Positions 23,299 to 30,704 of a stretch of 56,280 bases of DNA are shown piece after piece. Source of the stretch: VGOB01 sp034435315 (GTDB lineage: Bacteria > Chloroflexota > Anaerolineae > UBA4142); contig DAOTYB010000071.1 of assembly GCA_034435315.1 (NCBI GenBank), forward strand, positions 1-56,280, written 5' to 3'. Positions within the stretch are counted from its first letter, which is position 1; the number at the start of each line of letters is the position of its first letter. A program made the position numbers and the translations under genes. The notes below the pieces were generated by a model. The model had not been told where the DNA came from. It ran no database searches and saw only the letters and a program-made list of their open reading frames with translations.

Positions 23299-24099
23299 GT
23301 GGCTGTCATTCACAGAGGTTCACAAACGATTTATTACGACGAATACGGCACAGGTACGCCACTCGTTTTGCTTCCGGGCTTGGGGGGTTCGCGCTTGGGA
23401 TGGTCAAAACAGATCGAGCCGTTCGCAAAAAAATATCGTGTCATCAATCTGGACAATCGCGATGCAGGCAGTAGTGGCACAAGTACCGCCGACTATGACA
23501 TTGGCGATATGGCGGACGATGTGGCGAGCGTGATTCACCATCTTGGCGCGCCTGCGACGTTCGTCGTGGGTGTTTCGATGGGAGGATTTATCGCGCTGCA
23601 TCTGGCGTTACGGCATCCCGCGCTGGTCAGCAAGTTGGTGCTGGTGGCAACCTCGGCGGGAGGCACGCTGCACACGCCGCCTTCGCCTGAAGTCGCTGCG
23701 CTGCTGGTTCGTAATCCCAACGAGGACATTGAGACGCGCGTGCGTCGTTCGTACGCTGTAATCACGGGACCGGGTTTTGCCGACTCGCATCCCGAAGATG
23801 TGGCGCGCGCGATTGAACACGGCTATCGCTTTCCAATGTCGCTCGAAGCGTACCAGCGCCAGTGGCGCGCAGCGACGGGGCACATTCAAAACGGCACGGG
23901 CGCGCGTCTGGGCGAGATTCGTGTGCCCACGCTCATCATCCACGGCGACTGTGATCCCCTGATGTTGCCGGCGAACGCGCACGCGCTCGCCACGGCGATT
24001 CCGGGCGCGCGGTTGGTGTTACTGCGCGGCGTGGGGCATCTGCCGCACATCGAAGCGACGGAAGAGTTTAATCGGTTGGTGATAGAGTTTTTGGGGTGA
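23299..24099 (+). CDS. Alpha/beta hydrolase
   Basis: A 266-residue single-domain hydrolase. The oxyanion region is LLPGLGGSRLGW, the nucleophile elbow GVSMGG (Ser about 91), the acid is in IHGDCDPL (about 217) and the His in GVGHLPHIE (about 244). It resembles 3-oxoadipate enol-lactonase-like and esterase-type proteins; the substrate is unknown. The GTG start at 23299 is chosen because AAGGAGG lies 5 nt upstream and homologues begin near VIHRGSQTIYYDEYG. The frame extends further up only by reading the repeat element. Its stop overlaps the next GTG (GTGA). Confidence 0.88.
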   Translation: MAVIHRGSQTIYYDEYGTGTPLVLLPGLGGSRLGWSKQIEPFAKKYRVINLDNRDAGSSGTSTADYDIGDMADDVASVIHHLGAPATFVVGVSMGGFIALHLALRHPALVSKLVLVATSAGGTLHTPPSPEVAALLVRNPNEDIETRVRRSYAVITGPGFADSHPEDVARAIEHGYRFPMSLEAYQRQWRAATGHIQNGTGARLGEIRVPTLIIHGDCDPLMLPANAHALATAIPGARLVLLRGVGHLPHIEATEEFNRLVIEFLG

Positions 24100-24977
24100 G
24101 AGAAAACACTATGCCTGCACCGGTAGAACTTGTTCCTGCGCGCTGGGGTGCCATTTTCGAAGAGCTCGTATCAAAAGTTAATCAAAATGCCTTGCTGGTC
24201 TCACCATATCTCTCCGTTGCTCCGATTGAGCGCGTCGTGAAAATCTTACACCGACGCCATTTGGCTCAATCAGTATCCCTTCGCGTTGTCACAGACCTCG
24301 CGTCTGACAATGTGTTACGCGGCGCGACGGAACCTATTGCGTTAATGCAACTTGTGCAGGAGATTCCCAACACCGTAGTGACTTATCTGCCCGGTGTGCA
24401 TGCCAAAGTTTACATTGCCGACGAAGCCATCGGCATCGTAACTTCGGCTAACTTGACGGAGAGTGGACTTGATCACAACTACGAATACGGTGTTCGTTTG
24501 AACGACCCCTCGCTGGTTCGTCGCCTGTGGCAGGATTTAACGGAATACGCTGACCTGGGAAATAGTGTGACGCTTGCTCCGCTTGAGACACTGGCGCAAG
24601 CAGCTAAAGATCTCCGGGCATTGCACAGAGAAAAAGAGCGGCAGGCGAGTAGAGAGATTCGGCGCGAATTTGCACGCCGACTTGCAGACACAGAATTGGA
24701 GTTGATGAGGATTCGTGCCACGGGTCAAACCGAGAATAGCATCTTTTCCGCAACGATTCTGTATTTATTGCGGAAATATGGTCCGTTAACAACCGCGCAG
24801 CTGCATCCATTGATTAAACACATTCATCCCGATCTATGCAATGACAGAATTGATCGCGTCATTAATGGTGTTCATTTTGGTAAGCGCTGGAAACATATGG
24901 TTCGAAATGCGCAACAAAGTCTCAAACATCAAGGAAAGATTGATTTCGATGGACAACGATGGTTTCTTATCACCTGA
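24096..24977 (+). CDS. Phospholipase D-like nuclease with C-terminal winged helix
   Basis: A 293-residue protein with one HKD motif, H-A-K-V-Y-I-A-D followed by the S-A-N-L pocket (His102), as in the homodimeric Nuc/BfiI nuclease group. An Arg/Glu-rich coiled segment (about 165-205) leads to a C-terminal domain (about 215-293, PLTTAQLHPLIKHIHPDLC) that resembles the Mrr-type winged helix of restriction enzymes. A DNA-targeting nuclease is therefore plausible. The start is GTG at 24096, overlapping the hydrolase stop; ATG at 24111 is an alternative. It shares an operon with HerA two genes upstream. Confidence 0.82.
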   Translation: MRENTMPAPVELVPARWGAIFEELVSKVNQNALLVSPYLSVAPIERVVKILHRRHLAQSVSLRVVTDLASDNVLRGATEPIALMQLVQEIPNTVVTYLPGVHAKVYIADEAIGIVTSANLTESGLDHNYEYGVRLNDPSLVRRLWQDLTEYADLGNSVTLAPLETLAQAAKDLRALHREKERQASREIRREFARRLADTELELMRIRATGQTENSIFSATILYLLRKYGPLTTAQLHPLIKHIHPDLCNDRIDRVINGVHFGKRWKHMVRNAQQSLKHQGKIDFDGQRWFLIT

Positions 24978-24993
24978 AGCTAAGGAACAGATT

Positions 24994-25287
24994 ATGCAAA
25001 TCACTTTTCGTGATAAGCAATACGAAGTCAAACCGAACATCACCGCGCGCGACGCCATCAAAAAAATCGGCCTCGATCCTGAAGCGGTACTCGTCGTTGT
25101 CAACGGTAAACTCGTTACCGATGATGTGATTTTGCGCGAGGGAGACGAGGTGAAGTTGATTGCGGTAGTTTCAGGAGGCAGTAGGCAGTCGGCACTAGGC
25201 AGGAGGCAGGAGGCGGAAGGCAGGAGGCAGGAAGCGGGGAAGCAGGCAAGCGGTGTACTGTCTCCCGCGTTGCCGAGTCGGGTATAG
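24994..25287 (+). CDS. ttuB: TtuB/ThiS-like sulfur carrier with repeat-derived C-terminal extension
   Basis: Residues 1-62 form a ubiquitin-like (beta-grasp) sulfur carrier: MQITFRDKQYEV, ARDAIKKIGL, VVVNGKLV and the closing VVSGG (Gly61-Gly62). In this family the last Gly is adenylated and thiocarboxylated, so it must be C-terminal. Here the frame runs on for 35 residues, rich in Arg/Gln/Gly/Ala, encoded by an AGGCAGG repeat tract, until TAG at 25285. The carrier would need cleavage by a JAMM-type protease, or it is inactive. AAGGAA lies before ATG 24994. ttuA starts 5 nt downstream, which supports the TtuB call over ThiS or MoaD. Confidence 0.8.
   Translation: MQITFRDKQYEVKPNITARDAIKKIGLDPEAVLVVVNGKLVTDDVILREGDEVKLIAVVSGGSRQSALGRRQEAEGRRQEAGKQASGVLSPALPSRV
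25180..25262 (+). repeat. AGGCAGG heptamer tract inside ttuB
   Basis: About ten degenerate units (AGGCAGT, AGGCAGG, AGGCGGA, AAGCAGG) begin exactly at the Gly-Gly codons of ttuB. They replace the expected stop and keep the frame open to 25287. Confidence 0.8.
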
Positions 25288-25291
25288 AAAA

Positions 25292-26227
25292 ATGAGATGT
25301 AGAAAATGCGACGCGCGCGCGGTCATCAATATGCGTCACCACAAACTTGCGTTGTGCGGCGAGCATTACGTTGAATGGTTCGCGGCACAGACCGAGCGCG
25401 TCATCGAAAAATACAAAATGTTTTCGCGCGACGAGCGCGTACTCGTCGCGGTGAGCGGTGGCAAAGACTCGCTCGCGCTGTGGGACGTGCTGCTGCGGCT
25501 TGGTTACCGAGCCGATGGGTTGTACATCGCGCTCGGTATCAACGCGCCCATTCCGTACTCGGATGTGTCGCTGGAAAAGGTGCGCGCGTTTGTAAATTGC
25601 AGAGAGCACACGCCCACGCTTTACATCGTTGACATTGCCACGACCTATGGCAAAACGATTCCCGAAATCGCGCGCGAAAAGATGCGCGGACAGGGACGAC
25701 CGTGCGCGGCGTGCGGTTTGACCAAGCGCTATGTGATGAATCGCCTCGCGCTCGAAAAAGGATACACGGTGCTGGCAACGGGGCATAATCTCGACGACGA
25801 AATCGCAGTGCTCTTTCAGAACATTTTGCGCTGGCAGATGGGGTATCTGGCGCGCCAGGCGCCGGTGTTACCCGCGTCGCGCGAGGGACTGGTCAAAAAA
25901 GTCAAACCGTTCTGCCGATTCTACGAGCGCGAGACCGCCGCCTACGCGCTCGTGCGCGGCATTGATTACATCTACGACGAATGTCCCCACGCGGGCGGCA
26001 ACCTGACGAATTTCTACAAGACCTTGCTCAACCAACTCGAAAGTGAATCGCCTGGGGCGAAACTTGCGTTCTATCTGGAGTTTTTGCGCGCGCGCAGCGA
26101 AGGCGCGTTCGAGCAATTCAACAAGGTCGAAGAGTTGCACGCGTGCGAGATATGCGGTCAGCCCACCAGCGCGCCAGGACGTTGCGCGTTTTGTCGGATG
26201 TGGGAGGTTAGTCGGGTAGTCGAGTAG
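25292..26227 (+). CDS. ttuA: tRNA 2-thiolation enzyme TtuA
   Basis: A 311-residue TtuA/TtcA-type sulfurtransferase. The N-terminal zinc site is CRKC followed by H-x3-LC-x2-H (about 3-27). The PP-loop is VAVSGGKDSLALW (about 52-64). Cys residues in RPCAACG (about 132-136) and in YDECPHAGG bind the catalytic Fe-S cluster, and CEICGQ plus RCAFC form the C-terminal zinc ribbon. TtuA activates U54/T54 of tRNA by adenylation and adds sulfur delivered as TtuB thiocarboxylate, a modification linked to growth at high temperature. Start ATG 25292 places the zinc finger at residue 3. The last codons and stop fall in a TAGTCGGG repeat tract. Confidence 0.9.
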   Translation: MRCRKCDARAVINMRHHKLALCGEHYVEWFAAQTERVIEKYKMFSRDERVLVAVSGGKDSLALWDVLLRLGYRADGLYIALGINAPIPYSDVSLEKVRAFVNCREHTPTLYIVDIATTYGKTIPEIAREKMRGQGRPCAACGLTKRYVMNRLALEKGYTVLATGHNLDDEIAVLFQNILRWQMGYLARQAPVLPASREGLVKKVKPFCRFYERETAAYALVRGIDYIYDECPHAGGNLTNFYKTLLNQLESESPGAKLAFYLEFLRARSEGAFEQFNKVEELHACEICGQPTSAPGRCAFCRMWEVSRVVE

Positions 26228-26300
26228 TCGGGTAGTCAGGTAGTCGGGTAGTCAGGTAGTCGGGTAGTCGAGTAGTCGGGTAGTCAGGTAGTCGGGTAGT
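26215..26300 (+). repeat. GTAGTCGG/GTAGTCAG 8-bp tandem array
   Basis: About ten units of eight bases alternate between GTAGTCGG, GTAGTCAG and GTAGTCGA. The array supplies the last two codons and the TAG of ttuA. It contains TAG in one frame at every repeat. Confidence 0.9.
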
Positions 26301-26331
26301 TGGTTCGTTGCATTGTTAGTTTGTTGGGGCG

Positions 26332-26420
26332 TTCGTCCTTCGTCCTTCGTCTTTTGTCATTCGTCGTCACTCAGGAGAATCTCCCATCTCTAATCTCCAA
26401 TCTCCACTCTCTCAGGAATC
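26332..26420 (+). repeat. TTCGTCC and ATCTCCA heptamer tracts upstream of murJ
   Basis: TTCGTCCTTCGTCC-type units (26332-26368) are followed by CAGGAGA and then by ATCTCCCATCTCTA-type units up to about 26412. Together they occupy the place where the murJ start codon is expected. Confidence 0.75.
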
Positions 26421-26475
26421 TACAGGCGTCATCAGCGCGGCTGCCATCATCGCGGCGGGGAACATTGCCAGTCGC

Positions 26476-27978
26476 GTGCTGGGACTGGTGCGCGAGATGG
26501 TCATTGCGTATCTGTTCGGCGCGACGGGTCTGGTGAGCGTTTTTCGCGTTGCGGCGACGATCATCCAGACGCTGTACGATTTTCTCGTCGGTGGAATGGT
26601 GAGCGCGGCACTCGTTCCCGTCTTTTCCGATTACGCGACGCGGCATGAAGAACTGTGGCGCGTGGCGAGTATCGTCGTCAACACGCTGGCGATTTTTCTC
26701 GCGCTCGCGGTGCTGGTGCTGGAATTTTTCGCGCCACAACTTGTGTGGCTGCTCGGCAGCGGCTATGATGCGGAATTGCAACACGCCGCTGTCGAAATGT
26801 TGCGGCTGGTTTTGCCGGCGGTATTTTTTCTGGGAATGTCGGGCATCGTCACGGGCTTGCTCTACGCGCTCAAACGATTCACCTTCCCGGCGTTCACGAC
26901 CGCCGCGTACAACGCGGGCATCATCCTCGTCGCGCTCGCGCTCACACCGATTTTTGGCATCACCAGTTTGATCGTCGGTATCCTTGTTGGTTCTGCCGCA
27001 CAAGTGCTGTTGCAACTTCCCGCGCTGCGCGAGGCGCGCTATCATTTCGCGGTTGATTTCACGCATCCCGCGCTGCGCAAAATCTTGCAACTGTACGCGC
27101 CCGTTGTCGCTGGCTTGAGCATTAGCGTCGTCAGCGTGGTGATTGATCGTAACCTTGCCTCGCACACCGGCGCGCAATCGCTCGCGTGGATGCAAAACGC
27201 GACGGTGCTAGTGCAACTGCCGCTGGGCTTGGTGGCGACGGCGGTTTCGTTCGCGATTTTGCCGACGCTCAGTAGTCAGTCTTCAGTATCCAGTATTCAG
27301 TATTCGGTATCCAGTAGTCGGACGACTGAACACCGAACACTGAATACGGAGCACTTTCAGTCCACACTCGCTTTTGGTATCAAACTTGTGTTGCTTCTCG
27401 TTCTACCTGCAACAGTGGGCTTGTTCGTTCTCGCGCGTCCGATAGTGGCACTCTTGTTCGAGCGCGGCGCGTTCACACCCGCCGATACGACAGCGACCGC
27501 GCTGGCGTTGCAATGCTATCTCTTTGGCTTGCCGTTCGCGGCGATTGATCAGCCGCTGGTGTTTGCGTTCTACGCGCGCAAAAACACGCTGCTGCCAAAC
27601 CTTGTGCAATTCGTTGCTGTCGCGATTTACCTTGTCGTCGCGCTCGCGCTGATGCGTCCGCTCGGTTTCATCGGCCTGGTGCTTGCCAATTCCGCGATGC
27701 TGACAGGGCACGCGCTCATTATGCTGGGCTTGACGCACGCGCGACTCGGCGGCCTGGGTGGGCAAGGCGTTCTCGCCCTGACGCTCAAGGTGCTTGTCGC
27801 GTCTGGCGCGATGGGCGCGGTGGTGTTTGGCCTGGCGCACCTCTTCGATTCGATTGTGTTGCAAGTGGTGGTAGCAATTCTCACAGGTGGCGCGATGTAT
27901 CTCGCGCTGTTGCGCGTGTTACGCGTGCACGAAGCGGCGCAGGTGTGGGCAAGCGTGCTGACGCGCCTGCGGCGCTGA
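26476..27978 (+). CDS. murJ: MurJ-family lipid II flippase with repeat insertion and unclear start
   Basis: A MOP-superfamily polytopic membrane protein of about 14 helices that moves lipid II across the membrane. The motif SRVLGLVREMVIAYLFGATG near the N terminus and GGMVSAALVPVFSDY are MurJ hallmarks. GTG 26476 is the only canonical start, but it would cut off the first helix (ISAAAIIAAGNIAS) and one conserved Arg. The open frame continues upstream to a stop at 26317 without ATG, GTG or TTG, so either a rare codon (ATC 26386, 8 nt after AGGAG) is used or repeats destroyed the start. Residues 266-295 are a Ser/Thr-rich repeat insertion between membrane segments. Confidence 0.85.
   Translation: MLGLVREMVIAYLFGATGLVSVFRVAATIIQTLYDFLVGGMVSAALVPVFSDYATRHEELWRVASIVVNTLAIFLALAVLVLEFFAPQLVWLLGSGYDAELQHAAVEMLRLVLPAVFFLGMSGIVTGLLYALKRFTFPAFTTAAYNAGIILVALALTPIFGITSLIVGILVGSAAQVLLQLPALREARYHFAVDFTHPALRKILQLYAPVVAGLSISVVSVVIDRNLASHTGAQSLAWMQNATVLVQLPLGLVATAVSFAILPTLSSQSSVSSIQYSVSSSRTTEHRTLNTEHFQSTLAFGIKLVLLLVLPATVGLFVLARPIVALLFERGAFTPADTTATALALQCYLFGLPFAAIDQPLVFAFYARKNTLLPNLVQFVAVAIYLVVALALMRPLGFIGLVLANSAMLTGHALIMLGLTHARLGGLGGQGVLALTLKVLVASGAMGAVVFGLAHLFDSIVLQVVVAILTGGAMYLALLRVLRVHEAAQVWASVLTRLRR
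27271..27357. repeat. Degenerate CAGTATT-type palindromic tract inside murJ
   Basis: Units AGTAGTC, CAGTCTT, CAGTATC and CAGTATT are followed by a complementary half (GACTGAACACCG, CACTGAATACGG). The length is a multiple of three, so the flippase frame stays open. The encoded SSQSSV...TEHRTLNTEH matches the peptide encoded by the tract at 5508-5632. Confidence 0.88.
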
Positions 27979-28030
27979 ATATAGGACGACAGTCGGCGAG
28001 CGTTTGGCGGCTGGCGTGTTAGGAGGATCA

Positions 28031-29371
28031 ATGCGTACCGATTACTCGAACGTCAGTTTTTGGCTGGCGACCTGTCCACCGTATCAACCGAACGCGCCGT
28101 TACAAGGTGATGCCCGGGCGGATGTTGCAATCATCGGCGGAGGTTTCACGGGCATATCCACGGCGTACTATTTGCGCAAGGCGGCTCCATCGCTCAAGGT
28201 CATCGTCCTCGAAAGTGAAATCGTTGGCTATGGCGCCAGCGGTCGCAATGGCTCATTTGCGATGACAGTGATAGGGCTGGGGCTGGATGTGCTGGCGATG
28301 CTCAAAGGCAAACAGGCCGCGCGCGAAGGGCATCGGTATATGGAGCGCGCCGTGGACACCCTCGGCGACTTGGTAGCAGAACACCAACTCGATTGTGATT
28401 ACACACGCCCCGGCTTTTTGCGGATGGCCACAACGCCTGCCTATGTCCAGAAGATCAAAAAGCAAATCGAATTGTGCCACGCTCTGGGCATCACCGGTAT
28501 CGAATGGTTAGAGCGCGACGCCGCGCGCGCACGTGTGTACTCGGATGTGTATCTGGGAGCGTGGTGGGAGCCGCGTCTGGCACTGGTGAACCCGGTCAAG
28601 TTGGTACGCGGAATGAAACGTGTGGCAGAGAATTTGGGCGCGCACATCTACGAACATTCGCCCGTCCTCTCGATTGAACGCGGCGCGCGATTTACGCTCA
28701 AGACGCCGGGGGGCAAGGTGAGCGCAGAAAAAATTGTTTTTGCAACGAACGCCTATTCACACTTGTTGCCGATGATTCGTCGCAAGCAGATTCCGGCATG
28801 GACGTATATGCTTGCCACTGAACCGTTGCGCGAGGAGCATTTCCGCGCCATCGGCTGGCAAGGTCGTGAAGGAGTTGAGGATGCGCGCAATCTGATTCAC
28901 TATTATCGTATCTCGCCGGACAATCGTCTGCTGATGGGTGGTGGTCCCGTCGGTTTGGGCTTTGGCGGCAATATGAATTTCGATACGAATGTTCAGGCGT
29001 GGCAACATCTGGAAGCGCATATCCGTTACATCTTTCCCGCGCTCAAGGACGTGCGGATTACGCATCGGTGGGGTGGACCATTTTCGGTGACGGTGGATCT
29101 CACACCTGCGCTGGGTTACCTCGGCGATCATCGCGCCGTGTATGCGCTCGGCTGCATCGGACACGGTGTTTCGATGGCACATCTCAACGGGCAAACGCTT
29201 CGGGATTTGATTCTGGAACAACAAACCGATTTGACGGATGTGTTCTTTGTCAATCGTCGTGTAATTCCGTGGCCCCCCGAACCGTTCCGTCTGGGGCTCA
29301 GTATGGCTGTGCGCGCGTATCTGCAAATGGAAGATTGGATGTGTGAACGTGGTATGCCCAAGCGGGTGTAG
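28031..29371 (+). CDS. FAD-dependent oxidoreductase (DAO family)
   Basis: A 446-residue flavoprotein of the glycine/D-amino-acid oxidase superfamily (PuuB/OrdL-like). The dinucleotide-binding motif is VAIIGGGFTGISTAYYL (about 32-48). YGASGRNGSF (about 71-80) is the FAD-contacting loop common to gamma-glutamylputrescine oxidases. VFATNAYSHLLP and YALGCIGHGVSMAHLNGQ are further FAD contacts. It probably oxidises an amine or amino acid; the substrate is unknown. Start ATG 28031 has AGGAGG 5 nt upstream. It stands 52 nt after murJ and is followed by a hairpin-rich repeat. Confidence 0.88.
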   Translation: MRTDYSNVSFWLATCPPYQPNAPLQGDARADVAIIGGGFTGISTAYYLRKAAPSLKVIVLESEIVGYGASGRNGSFAMTVIGLGLDVLAMLKGKQAAREGHRYMERAVDTLGDLVAEHQLDCDYTRPGFLRMATTPAYVQKIKKQIELCHALGITGIEWLERDAARARVYSDVYLGAWWEPRLALVNPVKLVRGMKRVAENLGAHIYEHSPVLSIERGARFTLKTPGGKVSAEKIVFATNAYSHLLPMIRRKQIPAWTYMLATEPLREEHFRAIGWQGREGVEDARNLIHYYRISPDNRLLMGGGPVGLGFGGNMNFDTNVQAWQHLEAHIRYIFPALKDVRITHRWGGPFSVTVDLTPALGYLGDHRAVYALGCIGHGVSMAHLNGQTLRDLILEQQTDLTDVFFVNRRVIPWPPEPFRLGLSMAVRAYLQMEDWMCERGMPKRV

Positions 29372-29417
29372 CGTCGCTGCGGGTTAACGACGTAACTGTC
29401 AGTTGGGTATTTCACTC

Positions 29418-29523
29418 TCATCCTTCTGCCCCTTGCTCTCCTCGCTTTGCGGGGAGTGCAGGGGGGAGATGGGAGGCGGGGAGTGGGCAGGCGGCGCGGC
29501 CGCCCACCCACTCCCCCATGCCC
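29418..29523. repeat. Two-hairpin GC-rich repeat
   Basis: The first hairpin is built on CTCCTCGCTTTGCGGGGAG and the second on GGGGAGTGGG with CCCACTCCCC around a GCGCGGC core. The same paired-hairpin design recurs at 38465-38584, 41200-41380 and 42721-42870. It separates the oxidoreductase from the glycosyltransferase promoter; no ORF is supported. Confidence 0.65.
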
Positions 29524-29565
29524 AGATTTGCCCTGAATGTGAAATCCCCTTGCCAACTTGCTCGG

Positions 29566-29593
29566 TTGCACTCTGCGGCAAAGCGATTATAAT
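29566..29593 (+). promoter_or_regulatory. Promoter of the exopolysaccharide operon (leaderless type)
   Basis: TTGCAC (29566-29571), a 16-bp spacer and a perfect TATAAT (29588-29593). Six bases later comes GTG 29600, so transcription probably starts at or within 1-2 nt of the start codon. Confidence 0.65.
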
Positions 29594-29599
29594 GCGGCT

Positions 29600-30700
29600 G
29601 TGCGCGTCGTAATGCTCAGCAAAGCCCTCGTCGTGGGGCAATATCAAAAAAAACTGGAAGAACTGGCGCGCCACGCTCATCTGGAACTCACCGTCGTCGT
29701 ACCTCCTTACTGGCGCGACGAGCGAGGAGTCCTGCCATTCGAACGTGCTTACACGCGTGGCTATACCTTGCTGGTCACACCACTCCGCTGGAACGGACAC
29801 TTTCACTTGCACTATTACCCCACTCTGCCTCGCCTCCTTGCTACCGTCCTACCCGATCTGGTTCACATTGACGAAGAACCGTACAACCTTGCCACCTGGC
29901 ACGCCTTGCGCGCCGCGCAGCGCGTGGGAGCCAAGACCCTTTTCTTTACGTGGCAAAATATTTTACGCCGCTATCCTCCACCCTTTGTCTGGATGGAAGC
30001 ATACGTCTTGCGTCATAGCGACTATGCCATTGCTGGCAACGCGGCGGCGGTGCAGGTACTGCGCGCCAAAAATTATCGCGGCGCGGTGCGCGTGATTCCC
30101 CAATTTGGTGTTGATCCCGAACAGTTCCAGCCGCGTCCCCGCGCGGTTTCTTCTACCTTTCACATCGGTGCAGGAGTAGGGCGCTGGGTAGAAGAAAAAG
30201 GCATAGACACCTTACTGCGCGCGGTGGCGGGTTTGTCCGGCGAGTGGCGCGTTTCTCTACGCGGTAGCGGTCCGGCGTATGCGCAACTCGCGGCGCTGGC
30301 GCGCGCGCTGGGCATTGCCGCGCGCGTCCACTTTGAGCCACCGGTGCCGTCGGTGGAAATGCCGGCATACTATGCCCAACTCGATGTGTTCGTGATGCCC
30401 TCGCGAACACGTCCCAACTGGAAAGAACAATTCGGGCGCGCGCTCGTCGAAGCGATGGCGTGCGGTGTCCCCGTCATCGGTTCGACGTGCGGCGAGATTC
30501 CCAACGTCATTGGGGAGGCGGGATTGATCTTTCCTGAAGACGATGTGGACGCGCTACGCGCGCACCTCGCGCGTTTGCGCGATGATCCAACCTATCGCGC
30601 TGAACTGGGGCAGCGTGGGCGCGCGCGGGTGCTGGCACAGTTTACACACGCGCACATCGCACAGGCAACCTATCAGGTGTATCGCGAACTCCTGGGTTAG
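29600..30700 (+). CDS. Glycosyltransferase family 4 (GT-B)
   Basis: A 366-residue GT-B glycosyltransferase. The N-terminal acceptor domain (VRVVMLSKALVVGQYQ, DLVHIDEEPYN) is followed by a Glycos_transf_1 donor domain from about 180, with GRWVEEKGIDTLL, the E-x7-E segment FGRALVEAMACGVPVIGS (about 282-300) and GEIPNVIGEAGLIF. It likely transfers a hexose to an exopolysaccharide repeat unit at the inner membrane face. The GTG at 29600 is placed 6 nt after TATAAT; ATG 29612 is the alternative. It begins a three-gene polysaccharide operon. Confidence 0.88.
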   Translation: MRVVMLSKALVVGQYQKKLEELARHAHLELTVVVPPYWRDERGVLPFERAYTRGYTLLVTPLRWNGHFHLHYYPTLPRLLATVLPDLVHIDEEPYNLATWHALRAAQRVGAKTLFFTWQNILRRYPPPFVWMEAYVLRHSDYAIAGNAAAVQVLRAKNYRGAVRVIPQFGVDPEQFQPRPRAVSSTFHIGAGVGRWVEEKGIDTLLRAVAGLSGEWRVSLRGSGPAYAQLAALARALGIAARVHFEPPVPSVEMPAYYAQLDVFVMPSRTRPNWKEQFGRALVEAMACGVPVIGSTCGEIPNVIGEAGLIFPEDDVDALRAHLARLRDDPTYRAELGQRGRARVLAQFTHAHIAQATYQVYRELLG

Positions 30701-30704
30701 GTGT

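Noticed and set aside
24994..25182. ThiS or MoaD identity for the sulfur carrier
   Set aside because: Both are possible by fold, but the next gene is a TtuA with both zinc fingers and no thiamine or molybdopterin gene is near.
26215..26300. Possible CRISPR array
   Set aside because: Units are 8 bp, contiguous, without spacers; it is a tandem short repeat.
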